Part shown: in pieces, positions 52,517 through 61,391 of the stretch
Position numbering within the stretch: the stretch's first letter is position 1
Layout of the letters: each line of letters opens with the position of its first letter
NCBI RefSeq assembly: GCF_023487995.1
Contig: NZ_JAMFKN010000007.1
Coordinates: 62,001-126,000 of the forward strand
Direction of reading: 5' to 3'
Origin: Thermohalobaculum sediminis
Lineage (GTDB): Bacteria > Pseudomonadota > Alphaproteobacteria > Rhodobacterales > Rhodobacteraceae
Length of the DNA stretch: 64,000 nt
The notes under the pieces: generated by a model
Seen by the model: the letters and a program-made list of their open reading frames with translations, nothing else
What the model was told of the DNA's origin: nothing
The model's database searches: none
Translations under genes and position numbers: made by a program

Positions 52517-54121
52517 ATGCGCATGTTCGCCCTCACCCTCGGCCTTCTCGCGGCCCTCCTGACATCCGGCGCCGCTCTCGCCCAGCCGCTCGAGGCGCTC
52601 GTCGCGCAGCTGCCCGCAGGCGGCTATCCCGACCGCGCCCGCGTCATCGCGGCGATCGCAGAGAGTGGCGACGACCGCGCGGCCGGGGTGCTCGAGGCAC
52701 TGGCGGCAGGCGAGCTCTTCGCGCTGAAGGCCGACGGCCGGGTGGTGCGCGGCATTGAGCGTAGCGGCGAAACGGTCGCGGTCGATCCGCTGACCGGCGC
52801 CGAGATCGGCCCGCTTGGCCGGCGCGACGGCGAGAAGATCAAGGTCAACAACGCGCTCAGGCGCGACATCGCGGCAGCGCTTGGCGCACTCACGCTGATG
52901 AGTCCCGACCCCGCCCGCCGCCTCGCCGCCGCGGCCAGGGTGTTCGCCGGCGCCGATCCCGGCCAGATCGAGGCCCTCGACGCGGCGCTCGCGCGCGAGA
53001 CCGACCCGGCGGTGCGCGCGGCGATGATGGATGCGCGCGCGGCCAGCGTCATGGCGTCCGACCGCCCGCTGGCCGAGAAGCGGGAGGCCATCGACCGACT
53101 GGTCGCCCGCGGCGACCGCGACGCGCTCTCGATCCTGACGGCCGCCGCCGCCTCGCCCGACGCGGCGCTTGCCGCCGCAGCCGAGGCGGGCCGCGCCGAG
53201 GTCGAGCGGGTGAGGGCGCTGTGGGGCACGGCGCAGAACCTCTGGTACGGGCTTTCGCTCGGCTCGGTGCTGATGCTCGCGGCGATCGGGCTTGCGATCT
53301 CGTTTGGGGTGATGGGCGTCATCAACATGGCGCATGGCGAACTGGTGATGCTGGGCGCCTACACGACCTATGTGGTGCAGGAGGCGATCCGCGCCGCAGC
53401 GCCCGGCCTGTTCGACTGGTCGCTCGCCATCGCCCTCCCCCTCGCCTTCCTGGTCTCGGGCGCCGTGGGGGTCGCGATCGAGCGCGGGGTCTGCCGCCAC
53501 CTCTACGGCCGCCCGCTGGAAACCCTGCTCGCGACCTGGGGGGTCTCGCTGATTCTGCAACAGGCGGTGCGCTCGGTGTTCGGGCCGACGAACAAGGAGG
53601 TCGGCAACCCGTCCTGGATGTCGGGCGCCTTCGAAATCGGGCAGATCGCGATCACCTGGAACCGCTTCTGGATCCTCATCTTCGCGCTCGCGGTCTTCGC
53701 GCTGCTGCTGGCGGTGCTCAAGCGCACGCCGATGGGGCTGCAGATGCGGGCGGTGACGCAGAACCGGCGGATGGCGGCCTCGATGGGCGTGCGCACGGAC
53801 TGGGTCGACGCGCTGACCTTCGGGCTGGGCGCGGGCATCGCGGGGCTGGCGGGGGTGGCGCTGAGCCAGATCGACAATGTCTCGCCCAATCTCGGGCAGG
53901 GCTACATCGTCGACAGCTTCATGGTCGTGGTGTTCGGGGGCGTGGGCAACCTGTGGGGGGCGCTTGCCGGCGCCTTCACGCTCGGCGCCGTCAACAAGTT
54001 CCTCGAGCCCCATGCCGGCGCGGTGCTCGCGAAGGTGCTGCTGCTGGTCTTCATCATCCTGTTCATCCAGCGCCGACCAAGGGGACTGTTCGCCCTCAAG
54101 GGCCGGGCGGTCGAGCAATGA
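52517..54121 (+). CDS. urtB: Urea ABC transporter permease UrtB
   Basis: A 534-residue permease. Residues 1-20 are a signal peptide, and about 20-230 form a soluble helical-repeat domain (AAARVFAGADPGQIEALDAAL) that only UrtB has. The LivH-like membrane core follows, with about eight segments: GVMGVINMAHGELVMLGAYT near 270, and VVVFGGVGNLWGALAGAFTLG near 475. The ATG at 52517 lies before the signal peptide. It is separated from urtA by stem-loops and followed by urtC. Confidence 0.96.
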   Translation: MRMFALTLGLLAALLTSGAALAQPLEALVAQLPAGGYPDRARVIAAIAESGDDRAAGVLEALAAGELFALKADGRVVRGIERSGETVAVDPLTGAEIGPLGRRDGEKIKVNNALRRDIAAALGALTLMSPDPARRLAAAARVFAGADPGQIEALDAALARETDPAVRAAMMDARAASVMASDRPLAEKREAIDRLVARGDRDALSILTAAAASPDAALAAAAEAGRAEVERVRALWGTAQNLWYGLSLGSVLMLAAIGLAISFGVMGVINMAHGELVMLGAYTTYVVQEAIRAAAPGLFDWSLAIALPLAFLVSGAVGVAIERGVCRHLYGRPLETLLATWGVSLILQQAVRSVFGPTNKEVGNPSWMSGAFEIGQIAITWNRFWILIFALAVFALLLAVLKRTPMGLQMRAVTQNRRMAASMGVRTDWVDALTFGLGAGIAGLAGVALSQIDNVSPNLGQGYIVDSFMVVVFGGVGNLWGALAGAFTLGAVNKFLEPHAGAVLAKVLLLVFIILFIQRRPRGLFALKGRAVEQ

Positions 54122-54161
54122 GCGCCCCCGCATCCAACCCTCACGCGCCGGAGAGCCGCCG

Positions 54162-55313
54162 ATGACCGCCCCGCGCCTCCTCGACACCCGCTCGGTGGTG
54201 TTCCTGACGCTGATTGCCGTTGCCGCCGTCGCCGTGCCGATGGCCAATCTCGCGGCCGAGCCCGGATCGGCGCTGCACCTGTCCAGCTTCGCCGTCTCGC
54301 TGTTCGGCAAGTATCTCACCTACGCGCTGCTGGCGCTCTCGGTCGACCTGATCTGGGGGTATTGCGGCATCCTCAGCCTCGGCCACGGCGCCTTCTTCGC
54401 ACTGGGCGGCTATGCCATGGGCATGCACCTGATGCGCGAGATCGGGCCGCGCGGGGTCTATGCCCACCCGGTCCTGCCCGACTTCATGGTGTTCCTGAAC
54501 TGGGACGCGCTGCCCTGGTACTGGTGGGGCTTCGACATGTTCTGGTTCGCCTGCCTGATGGTGGTGCTGGTGCCCGGCGCGCTCGCCTTCGTGTTCGGCT
54601 GGCTCGCCTTCCGCTCGCGCGTCACCGGCGTCTATCTCTCGATCATCACGCAGGCGCTGACCTATGCCCTGATGCTGGCCTTCTTCCGCAACGACATGGG
54701 GTTCGGGGGCAACAACGGGCTCACGGATTTCAAGGACCTGCTGGGCTTCAGCCTCCAGTCCGATGCCACGCGGGCGGGCCTCTTCGTCGCCTCGGCGCTG
54801 GCGCTGGCGGCGGGGTTCCTGATCTGCCGGTTCATCGTGACGTCGCGGCTCGGCCAGGTCCTCGTCTCGATCCGCGATGCCGAGGCGAGGGCGCGGTTCC
54901 TCGGCTACCGGGTCGAGAGCTACAAGCTGTTCGTCTTCACCATCTCGGCGATGATGGCGGGGGTGGCGGGCGCGCTCTACGTGCCGCAGGTCGGCATCAT
55001 CAACCCGGGCGAGTTCAGCCCGGCCAACTCGATCGAGATCGTGATCTGGGTCGCGGTCGGCGGGCGCGGCCTGCTGGCGGGCGCGGCGCTGGGCGCCATC
55101 CTCGTCAACGCGGCGAAGACCCTGCTCACCGGCTGGGCGCCCGAGATCTGGCTCTTCTTCCTCGGGGGCGTGTTCGTGCTGGTGACGATCTTCCTGCCCC
55201 GGGGCGTGCTGGGCGGCCTGACCGCGGCGGGCGACCGGCTCGGGCGCCGTCGGCGGCGCGAGTATCGCCCGCGCACGGCCACGTCCGGTCGCACAACCCA
55301 GCCGGCGGAGTAG
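54162..55313 (+). CDS. urtC: Urea ABC transporter permease UrtC
   Basis: A 383-residue LivM-like permease with about ten membrane segments. GYCGILSLGHGAFFALGGYAM near residue 67 is diagnostic, and VAVGGRGLLAGAALGAILVN near 300 is the coupling region. The start MTAPRLLDTRSVV at 54162 has GGAGAG upstream. Four bases separate it from urtD. Confidence 0.96.
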   Translation: MTAPRLLDTRSVVFLTLIAVAAVAVPMANLAAEPGSALHLSSFAVSLFGKYLTYALLALSVDLIWGYCGILSLGHGAFFALGGYAMGMHLMREIGPRGVYAHPVLPDFMVFLNWDALPWYWWGFDMFWFACLMVVLVPGALAFVFGWLAFRSRVTGVYLSIITQALTYALMLAFFRNDMGFGGNNGLTDFKDLLGFSLQSDATRAGLFVASALALAAGFLICRFIVTSRLGQVLVSIRDAEARARFLGYRVESYKLFVFTISAMMAGVAGALYVPQVGIINPGEFSPANSIEIVIWVAVGGRGLLAGAALGAILVNAAKTLLTGWAPEIWLFFLGGVFVLVTIFLPRGVLGGLTAAGDRLGRRRRREYRPRTATSGRTTQPAE

Positions 55314-55317
55314 GATC

Positions 55318-56070
55318 ATGGTCAGACAGGCCGCGAACTCGATGCTCTATCTCGACGGCGTCTCGATCAGCTTCGACGGCTTCCGGGCGATCAACGGGCT
55401 CTCGCTGGTGATGGCGCCGGGCGAGATGCGCGCCGTGATCGGGCCGAACGGCGCCGGCAAGACCACGATGATGGACATCATCACCGGCAAGACCCGGCCA
55501 GATGCGGGCGACGTCCTGTTCGCCGGCGAGATCGACCTCACGCGCCACGACGAGGCCGGGATCGCGCGCCTAGGCATCGGCCGCAAGTTCCAGAAGCCCA
55601 CGGTGTTCGAGACCCACAGCGTCGAGGACAACCTGCTGCTTGCCCTCAAGGGCAGGCGCGGCGTCTTCGACGTCCTGCGGGCGCGGCGCACGGCGGCCGA
55701 GAGCGCGCGGATCGACGAGCTTCTCGACCTGATCGGCCTCGAGCCCCGGCGCCGCGACCTTGGCGCCGATCTCGGTCACGGCCAGAAGCAGTGGCTCGAG
55801 ATCGGCATGCTGCTGGCGCAGGACCCGAAGGTGCTGCTGATCGACGAGCCCGCCGCCGGCATGACCGATGCCGAGACCGCCCAGACCGCCGCCCTGCTGC
55901 GGCGCATCGCGGGCGAGCACACCATCATGGTGGTCGAGCACGACATGGATTTCGTGCGCGCGCTGGGCGTCAAGGTCACGGTGCTGCACGAGGGCACGGT
56001 GATCGCCGAAGGCTCGATCGACCATGTGAGCGCCGACCCGCGGGTCGTGGAGGTGTATCTTGGCCGCTGA
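55318..56070 (+). CDS. urtD: Urea ABC transporter ATPase UrtD
   Basis: A 250-residue LivG-like ATPase. Walker A GPNGAGKTTMMDIITG near residue 45; the signature is the UrtD form LGHGQKQWLEIGMLL near 150; Walker B VLLIDEPAAGMTD. The start MVRQAANSMLYL at 55318 follows GGAGTAGG. Its end overlaps the start of urtE by 11 bases. Confidence 0.96.
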   Translation: MVRQAANSMLYLDGVSISFDGFRAINGLSLVMAPGEMRAVIGPNGAGKTTMMDIITGKTRPDAGDVLFAGEIDLTRHDEAGIARLGIGRKFQKPTVFETHSVEDNLLLALKGRRGVFDVLRARRTAAESARIDELLDLIGLEPRRRDLGADLGHGQKQWLEIGMLLAQDPKVLLIDEPAAGMTDAETAQTAALLRRIAGEHTIMVVEHDMDFVRALGVKVTVLHEGTVIAEGSIDHVSADPRVVEVYLGR

Positions 56071-56851
56071 TCTCATCGCCGCCGCCGCATCGGCACGCGC
56101 GGCCTCCCATCCCGCCCCCTTGCCCGCGCCCGCCACGGACGAGGCCGCGCGGCCAACCCTGTCGGTCGAGGGGATCGACCTGCATTACGGCGCCGCGCAC
56201 ATCCTGCGCGGCGTCTCGCTCGAGGCCCGGCCGGGCGAGGTGACCTGCATCCTGGGGCGCAACGGCGTGGGCAAGACCTCGCTGATGCGCGCGATCACCG
56301 GGCAGCATCCGGTGAGCGGCGGCACGATCCGCTTGCAGGGGGCTGACATCACCCGCGCGCGCCCCTTCGCCCGGGCCCGCGCCGGCATCGGCTACGTGCC
56401 GCAGGGACGCGAGATATTCCCGCTGCTCAGCGTGCGCGAGAACCTCGAGACCGGCTTCGCGCCGCTCCCGCGCGGCCAGCGGCACGTGCCGGCGGAGGTG
56501 TTCGAGCTGTTCCCCGTGCTGTCCGACATGCTCAGGCGCCGCGGCGGCGATCTCTCCGGCGGGCAGCAGCAGCAGCTTGCCATCGGGCGCGCGCTGACGA
56601 TGCGGCCGAAGCTGCTGTTGCTGGACGAGCCGACCGAGGGCATCCAGCCCTCGATCATCAAGGACATCGGCCGCGCCATCGAGACCCTGCGCGCGCGCGG
56701 CGACATGGCGATCGTGCTGGTCGAGCAGTATTTCGACTTCGCCTGGGCGCTGGCCGACCGGGTCGTCGTGCTGGAGCGCGGGGCGGTGGCGATCTCGGGC
56801 GCGAGATCCGGGCTCGACCGCTCCACCGTCAGCCGGGCCGTCGCGGTCTGA
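56060..56851 (+). CDS. urtE: Urea ABC transporter ATPase UrtE
   Basis: A 263-residue LivF-like ATPase. Walker A GRNGVGKTSLMRAITG near residue 69, signature LSGGQQQQLAIGRAL near 168, Walker B LLLLDEPTEGIQP near 190. It begins with TTG at 56060, inside urtD, backed by GGAGG seven bases upstream. This gives an Ala/Pro-rich N-terminal extension of about 30 residues (ADLIAAAASARAASHPA) before the usual family start at LSVEGIDLHYGAAH. No closer common start codon exists. Last gene of the operon. Confidence 0.93.
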   Translation: MAADLIAAAASARAASHPAPLPAPATDEAARPTLSVEGIDLHYGAAHILRGVSLEARPGEVTCILGRNGVGKTSLMRAITGQHPVSGGTIRLQGADITRARPFARARAGIGYVPQGREIFPLLSVRENLETGFAPLPRGQRHVPAEVFELFPVLSDMLRRRGGDLSGGQQQQLAIGRALTMRPKLLLLDEPTEGIQPSIIKDIGRAIETLRARGDMAIVLVEQYFDFAWALADRVVVLERGAVAISGARSGLDRSTVSRAVAV

Positions 56852-57042
56852 CCGCTCCCGCTGTGGCCGCCGCGCGCCCCGGCAGGGCCGCCGCGGGACG
56901 CACGCGCCGGGTTTCGGCGACGACCGCTCATCCTGATCCCGACCTCACGTGAAAGCCTCGCCCGCGCCGTCCGATCGCGCTACCCCTGTCCCCGTCGCGG
57001 CCCCGCTTGGCGGCGTGTCTCGGGCGGGCTAGGCTTCGGCAC

Positions 57043-57978
57043 ATGAGGGACCTCACGCTCCGGCAGATCGAGGTGATCCGCGCCGTCATGATGACCGGCA
57101 CCATCGCCGGGGCGGCGGCGCTGCTCAACGTGTCGGCGCCCGGCATCAGCCGCCTGCTCAAGCACACCGAGGCGAGCCTCGGCGTGCGGCTCTTCGAGCG
57201 CAAGGCCGGACTCTTCATCCCGGCAACCGAGGCTGCGCGCGTGTTCGAGCAGGTCCACCAAGTCTACGAGAAGGTCGAGAACCTGAGCTTCGTCGTGGGC
57301 AACCTGCGGCGGGGCCGCGACGCCGGGCTCGCCTTCGCCTCGGTGCCCTCGATCGCGCAGTTCATCGCCTCGCGCGCGCTGCGCCGGGTGCGGTCGCGTT
57401 TCCCCGAGCTCTACATCGACCTCAACATCCTGACCATCGAGGACGCGGTCGACTATCTCCTGCTCGAGCGCGGCGAGTTCGTCGCCATGAGCTACGCAGT
57501 CGAGAACCCCGCGCTCGACTGCCACCTGCTGGCGCGCGGCGAGGTGGTCGCGATCCTGCCGCACAACCACCCGCTGGCGGGGCGCCAGTCGATCTCGGTG
57601 CACGACATCGCCGACGAGCCGCTGATCGGCGTCGATCCCTCGGACCCTTACGGCGCCATCGTCGCCCGCCCCTTCCGCGATGCCGGAATCGAGCCGCGCC
57701 ACGCCATCCGCGGGCGCTTCGCCCAGACGGTGGTGAGCCTCGTGCGCCACGGGCTGGGCGTCGCGCTGATCGACGAGTTCTCGGTCGCCGAGGTCTACAT
57801 GCCCGGCCTCGTCCGCGTGCGGCTCAGCGAGACTGTCGAGGTGTCGGCCTTCGCGATGCAGAAACGCGGCCGCGTGCTCTCGAGCTTCGCCGAGCATGCC
57901 ATCGAGGCGCTGCGCCACGAGCTCAGCGCCGCCGTCCGCTCGCGCCCCTGGGAGCGCGCGGGAGCCCCCGGGCATTAA
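57043..57978 (+). CDS. LysR-family transcriptional regulator
   Basis: A 311-residue LysR regulator. An N-terminal winged helix (residues 1-65; AGAAALLNVSAPGISRLLKHTEASLGVRLFER, split here for reading) is followed by a substrate-binding co-inducer domain (about 90-300). It precedes tctC by 139 bases in the same direction, so it probably regulates the transporter and the dehydroshikimate genes. The ATG at 57043 is the only one that fits the family start. The effector may be the imported acid. Confidence 0.9.
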   Translation: MRDLTLRQIEVIRAVMMTGTIAGAAALLNVSAPGISRLLKHTEASLGVRLFERKAGLFIPATEAARVFEQVHQVYEKVENLSFVVGNLRRGRDAGLAFASVPSIAQFIASRALRRVRSRFPELYIDLNILTIEDAVDYLLLERGEFVAMSYAVENPALDCHLLARGEVVAILPHNHPLAGRQSISVHDIADEPLIGVDPSDPYGAIVARPFRDAGIEPRHAIRGRFAQTVVSLVRHGLGVALIDEFSVAEVYMPGLVRVRLSETVEVSAFAMQKRGRVLSSFAEHAIEALRHELSAAVRSRPWERAGAPGH

Positions 57979-58117
57979 CATCGGGTTATCGACCGGATCA
58001 TCTTGGTATTTGACGTTATCCGACCCCGATGCGAGCTTGCCCGGGCTTTCTGTTGCGGCAGGCCCGGCATGATCGATCGGGCACCGGAGCACGATGCCGA
58101 CATTTGGGAGGAGAGAG

Positions 58118-59110
58118 ATGAGACACATCCTGCTCGGCGCCGTCGCGGCGCTCGGACTGACGGTTGCGCCGGCGCTGGCCGAGTACCCGGAGAAGGACAT
58201 CCAGGGCGTCATCCAGTGGGGCGCCGGCGGCTCTACCGACACGGTGATGCGCGCGGTGACGCCGCACGCCGAGAAGCTCCTGGGCCGCAGCGTGGTGATG
58301 ACCAACAGGACGGGCGGGGTCGGCGTGATCGCGACCAAGTTCGTCCAGAGCCAGGACGCCGACGGCTACACGCTGCTGATGAGCGCCGAGAACCCGCAGA
58401 TCTACAAGGTGATGGGCCTCGCCGACACGGACTATTCGGACTTCATCCCGATCAGCGTGCTCGCGCGTGGCGTGCCGCTGATCGTCGCGAACAACGACGC
58501 CCCCTACAACACCTTCGCCGAGTTCGTGGCCTATGCGCAGGCGAATCCCGGCAAGGTCCGGATCGGCTCGACCGGCCCCGGAGGCGTGCCCTCGGTCGTG
58601 ACCGCGATGCTGACGACGCAGGTCGAGCTTCCGGTGACCGCGGTCCCCTATGACGGCGACGGCCCGGCGCTGACGGCGCTGCAGGGCGGCGCGATCGACG
58701 TGATGCCAGCCGTGCTTGGCGCCGCGATCGAGCATGTGCGCGCCGGACGGATGAAGGTCCTGGCGCTGATCGACACCGTCGAGAACCCCGCCCTTCCGGG
58801 GATCGCGCCGATCACCGCCGAGTATCCGGGCTTCGGTGACTACCTGCCCTGGGGCCCGTTCTTCGGCGTCTTCGTGAAGAAGGGCACGCCCGAAGACGCG
58901 GTCGCAAAGCTGCGCGCCGCCTATCAGGCCGCCGCCGAGGAGGCCGACTTCAAGGCGCTTATGGACGGGCGCGGGTTCAAGCTGATGAACATCTCCGGCG
59001 CCGAGGCCGAGGCCTTCCTCGCCAAGTGGCAGTCCGTAACCTCGTGGCTGGTGTTCGACGCCGGCATCGCCAAGCACTCGCCCGAGGACTTCGGCATCCC
59101 GCGGCCCTGA
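58118..59110 (+). CDS. tctC: Tripartite tricarboxylate transporter substrate-binding protein TctC
   Basis: A 330-residue periplasmic binding protein of the Bug/TctC family. Signal peptide MRHILLGAVAALGLTVAPALA, then VIQWGAGGSTDTVMRAV, the typical glycine loop for carboxylate binding, and GSTGPGGVPSVVTAML near 155. GGGAGGAGAG precedes the ATG. The family binds many carboxylic acids, so the ligand follows from neighbours: shikimate, quinate or a related acid is likely. A stem-loop follows its stop. Confidence 0.92.
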   Translation: MRHILLGAVAALGLTVAPALAEYPEKDIQGVIQWGAGGSTDTVMRAVTPHAEKLLGRSVVMTNRTGGVGVIATKFVQSQDADGYTLLMSAENPQIYKVMGLADTDYSDFIPISVLARGVPLIVANNDAPYNTFAEFVAYAQANPGKVRIGSTGPGGVPSVVTAMLTTQVELPVTAVPYDGDGPALTALQGGAIDVMPAVLGAAIEHVRAGRMKVLALIDTVENPALPGIAPITAEYPGFGDYLPWGPFFGVFVKKGTPEDAVAKLRAAYQAAAEEADFKALMDGRGFKLMNISGAEAEAFLAKWQSVTSWLVFDAGIAKHSPEDFGIPRP

Positions 59111-59121
59111 CGCCGCCAGCG

Positions 59122-59141
59122 CCCGGCCCACGGGGGCCGGG
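59122..59141. repeat. Stem-loop between tctC and tctB
   Basis: CCCGGCCC and GGGCCGGG around ACGG, an 8-base perfect stem 11 bases past the tctC stop, without T-run. The rest of the 227-base gap to tctB has no gene that I can support. Confidence 0.65.
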
Positions 59142-59337
59142 TGCATGACAAGGCCGGGCGCGCGCGAGGCGCGCCCGCCGATCCCGGCCCTCACCCGGCC
59201 GCGGCCGCCATCACCCGGTCGCCATGCCCGGACCGGCAGCCCGACCGGCAGAAACGACGCCACCGCACCGCGCATCGAGACCCCGTCAAGGCGGCCCGCG
59301 CGGAGCCCGCGCCCCACGGGGCCAATGGGAGGATGAC

Positions 59338-59874
59338 ATGGACCAGAAACGCCAGAGACAGCCGGGCGAGCGCGGCTTCGGCATCATGATGCTCGGGCTC
59401 GGCCTGTTCCTCGCTTGGCAAGCCTACGGCATCGCCGGCTTCGAGGCCCTGAGTTCGCCCGGCGCCTTCCCGATGGCCGCCGCGGCCGCGATGGTGATCG
59501 CGGGGGCCGTGGTGGTGGTCGGCGACTGGCGCGCTGCGCTTCGGGACCGGCCCCGGCTTGCCGAGACGGCGCGCGCCTTCACGGCCGAGATCACGCCTTC
59601 GGTGGTGGTGATCTTCGCGGGCTTCGTGATCGGCTATGCGGCGCTGCTCGACACGCTGGGCTTTCTGCCATCGTCCTTCCTTTTCCTGTTCGCGGCGATC
59701 CACTTCCTGCACCGCGGGCCGGTTGTCCTGAGCTTCGGCGTCACGCTGCTGGCGCTCACGGTGATCTACGCGGTCTTCCGCCTCGTGTTCCAGGTGATCC
59801 TGCCCGAGGGCATCGTGCCCGAGCGCGAGATCATGGCCTGGCTGGGCGGTCTCGTCTCCGGGGGGGCGCAGTGA
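59338..59874 (+). CDS. tctB: Tripartite tricarboxylate transporter small membrane subunit TctB
   Basis: A 178-residue membrane protein with four membrane segments (DUF1468/TctB family). FGIMMLGLGLFLAWQAYG near residue 15, and SSPGAFPMAAAAAMVIAGA near 40, are typical, with the SPGAFP motif in the first loop. GGGAGGATGAC precedes the ATG at 59338. Its stop overlaps the start of tctA by one base (TGATG), so translation is coupled. Confidence 0.9.
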   Translation: MDQKRQRQPGERGFGIMMLGLGLFLAWQAYGIAGFEALSSPGAFPMAAAAAMVIAGAVVVVGDWRAALRDRPRLAETARAFTAEITPSVVVIFAGFVIGYAALLDTLGFLPSSFLFLFAAIHFLHRGPVVLSFGVTLLALTVIYAVFRLVFQVILPEGIVPEREIMAWLGGLVSGGAQ

Positions 59875-61367
59875 TGGAACAGGCCTTCGCGTATTTCACC
59901 ATCGCCTGGCTCGACCCCTCGCTGCTGCTTCTCGTGGCGGCGGGGACCTTCGCCGGCATCTATATCGGCGCGATCCCGGGCCTGTCGGTCACGATGGCGG
60001 TATCGATCCTGATCTCGTTCACCTTCTCGTGGGAGGTGAACGACGCGCTGTGCCTGATGGTGGGCATCTTCATGGGCGGCGTCTATGGCGGCTCGCGCAC
60101 GGCGATCCTCCTGAACATCCCCGGCGCGCCCTCGGCGATTGCCACCGCGCTCGACGGCTATCCGCTGGCGCAGAAGGGCGAGGCGGGGCAGGCGATCGGC
60201 ATCGCCACGGTGATGTCGGTGATCGGGGGCTTCCTTGGCATCCTGGTCCTCGCGATCGCCGCGCCCGTGGTTTCCGACTTCGCGCTGACCTTCCAGCCGC
60301 GCGACTACATGCTTCTGGGCGTGCTCGGCATCCTGCTGGTCGGCTCGCTGTCGGGCGAGAGCCTCGCCAAGGGGGTGATGGCCGGCGCGCTGGGCATGCT
60401 GATCGGGGCGGTGGGCCTCGACCCGCTCACGGCGCAGGAGCGCTTCACCTTCGGGATCGTCGAACTCTGGAACGGCATCTCGTTCATCGCGGTGATGATC
60501 GGCCTGTTCGGCGTCTCCGAGGCGCTGGCGCAGCTCCACCATCTCGACAAGGCGGCGGTCAGGCAGCAGGTGTCGAAGATCGTCCCGTCCTTCTCGGCGA
60601 TCCGGAAATATCTGCCGCTGTCACTCCAGACCTCGGGAATCGGCGTCATCATCGGCGCCCTGCCCGGCACCGGCGGCGACATCGCGGCGCTGATGGCCTA
60701 CGACCATGCCAAGCGCGTCGTGAAGGACCCCGAAGTTCCCTTCGGTCAGGGCGCGAAGGAGGGTCTTGTGGCGCCCGAGACCGCCAACAACGCGGCCGTG
60801 GGCGGCGCCTTCATTCCAATGCTCACGCTCGGCATCCCCGGCGACGCGGTGACCGCGATCATGATCGGCGCGCTCTACATCCACGGGCTGAACCCGGGGC
60901 CCATGCTGATGATCGACCGCCCGGAGATGTTCTGGTTCATGGTGGGGAACCTCACGCTTGCCAACGTCTTCCTGCTGATCTTCGGGCTGACCGGTATCCG
61001 GCTGTTCACCAAGATCGTGGAATGCCCGCGCGGCGTGCTGATCCCCCTGATCCTGCTGCTGTCGGTCGTGGGCGCCTACGCCGTCAACAACTCGGTCAGC
61101 GACGTCTACTGGATGCTGGGCTTCGGCGTGCTGGGCTATTTCATGAAGATCTACGGCTACCAGGTGGGCCCCGTGATCCTGGGCGTGATCCTCAGCCGCC
61201 TGATCGACGAGAACTGGCGGCGCGCGATCATCTCGGAGCGCGAGAGCCTGCCGGACTTCTTCCTCAACCTGATCGCGAGCCCACTTTCGGCCGTGCTGCT
61301 GCTGGCCGTGGTGCTGATCTTCGTCAGCCAGACACCGCTCTGGCCGCGCCGGCGCTCGCCGCGCTGA
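59874..61367 (+). CDS. tctA: Tripartite tricarboxylate transporter large permease TctA
   Basis: A 497-residue permease with about 12 membrane segments, using the ion gradient to bring in the ligand from TctC. Conserved stretches are GIYIGAIPGLSVTMAVSILI near 25, GSRTAILLNIPGAPSAIATAL near 73, GIGVIIGALPGTGGDIAALM near 250, and GAFIPMLTLGIPGDAVTAIM near 300. Length is normal. It is 24 bases ahead of the dehydrogenase gene. Confidence 0.95.
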   Translation: MEQAFAYFTIAWLDPSLLLLVAAGTFAGIYIGAIPGLSVTMAVSILISFTFSWEVNDALCLMVGIFMGGVYGGSRTAILLNIPGAPSAIATALDGYPLAQKGEAGQAIGIATVMSVIGGFLGILVLAIAAPVVSDFALTFQPRDYMLLGVLGILLVGSLSGESLAKGVMAGALGMLIGAVGLDPLTAQERFTFGIVELWNGISFIAVMIGLFGVSEALAQLHHLDKAAVRQQVSKIVPSFSAIRKYLPLSLQTSGIGVIIGALPGTGGDIAALMAYDHAKRVVKDPEVPFGQGAKEGLVAPETANNAAVGGAFIPMLTLGIPGDAVTAIMIGALYIHGLNPGPMLMIDRPEMFWFMVGNLTLANVFLLIFGLTGIRLFTKIVECPRGVLIPLILLLSVVGAYAVNNSVSDVYWMLGFGVLGYFMKIYGYQVGPVILGVILSRLIDENWRRAIISERESLPDFFLNLIASPLSAVLLLAVVLIFVSQTPLWPRRRSPR

Positions 61368-61391
61368 CTGCCCGAAGGAGGGGCGACACCG

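Noticed and set aside
51242-54319. A 1025-codon minus-strand open frame
   Set aside because: Antisense to urtA and urtB, which have unmistakable family motifs.
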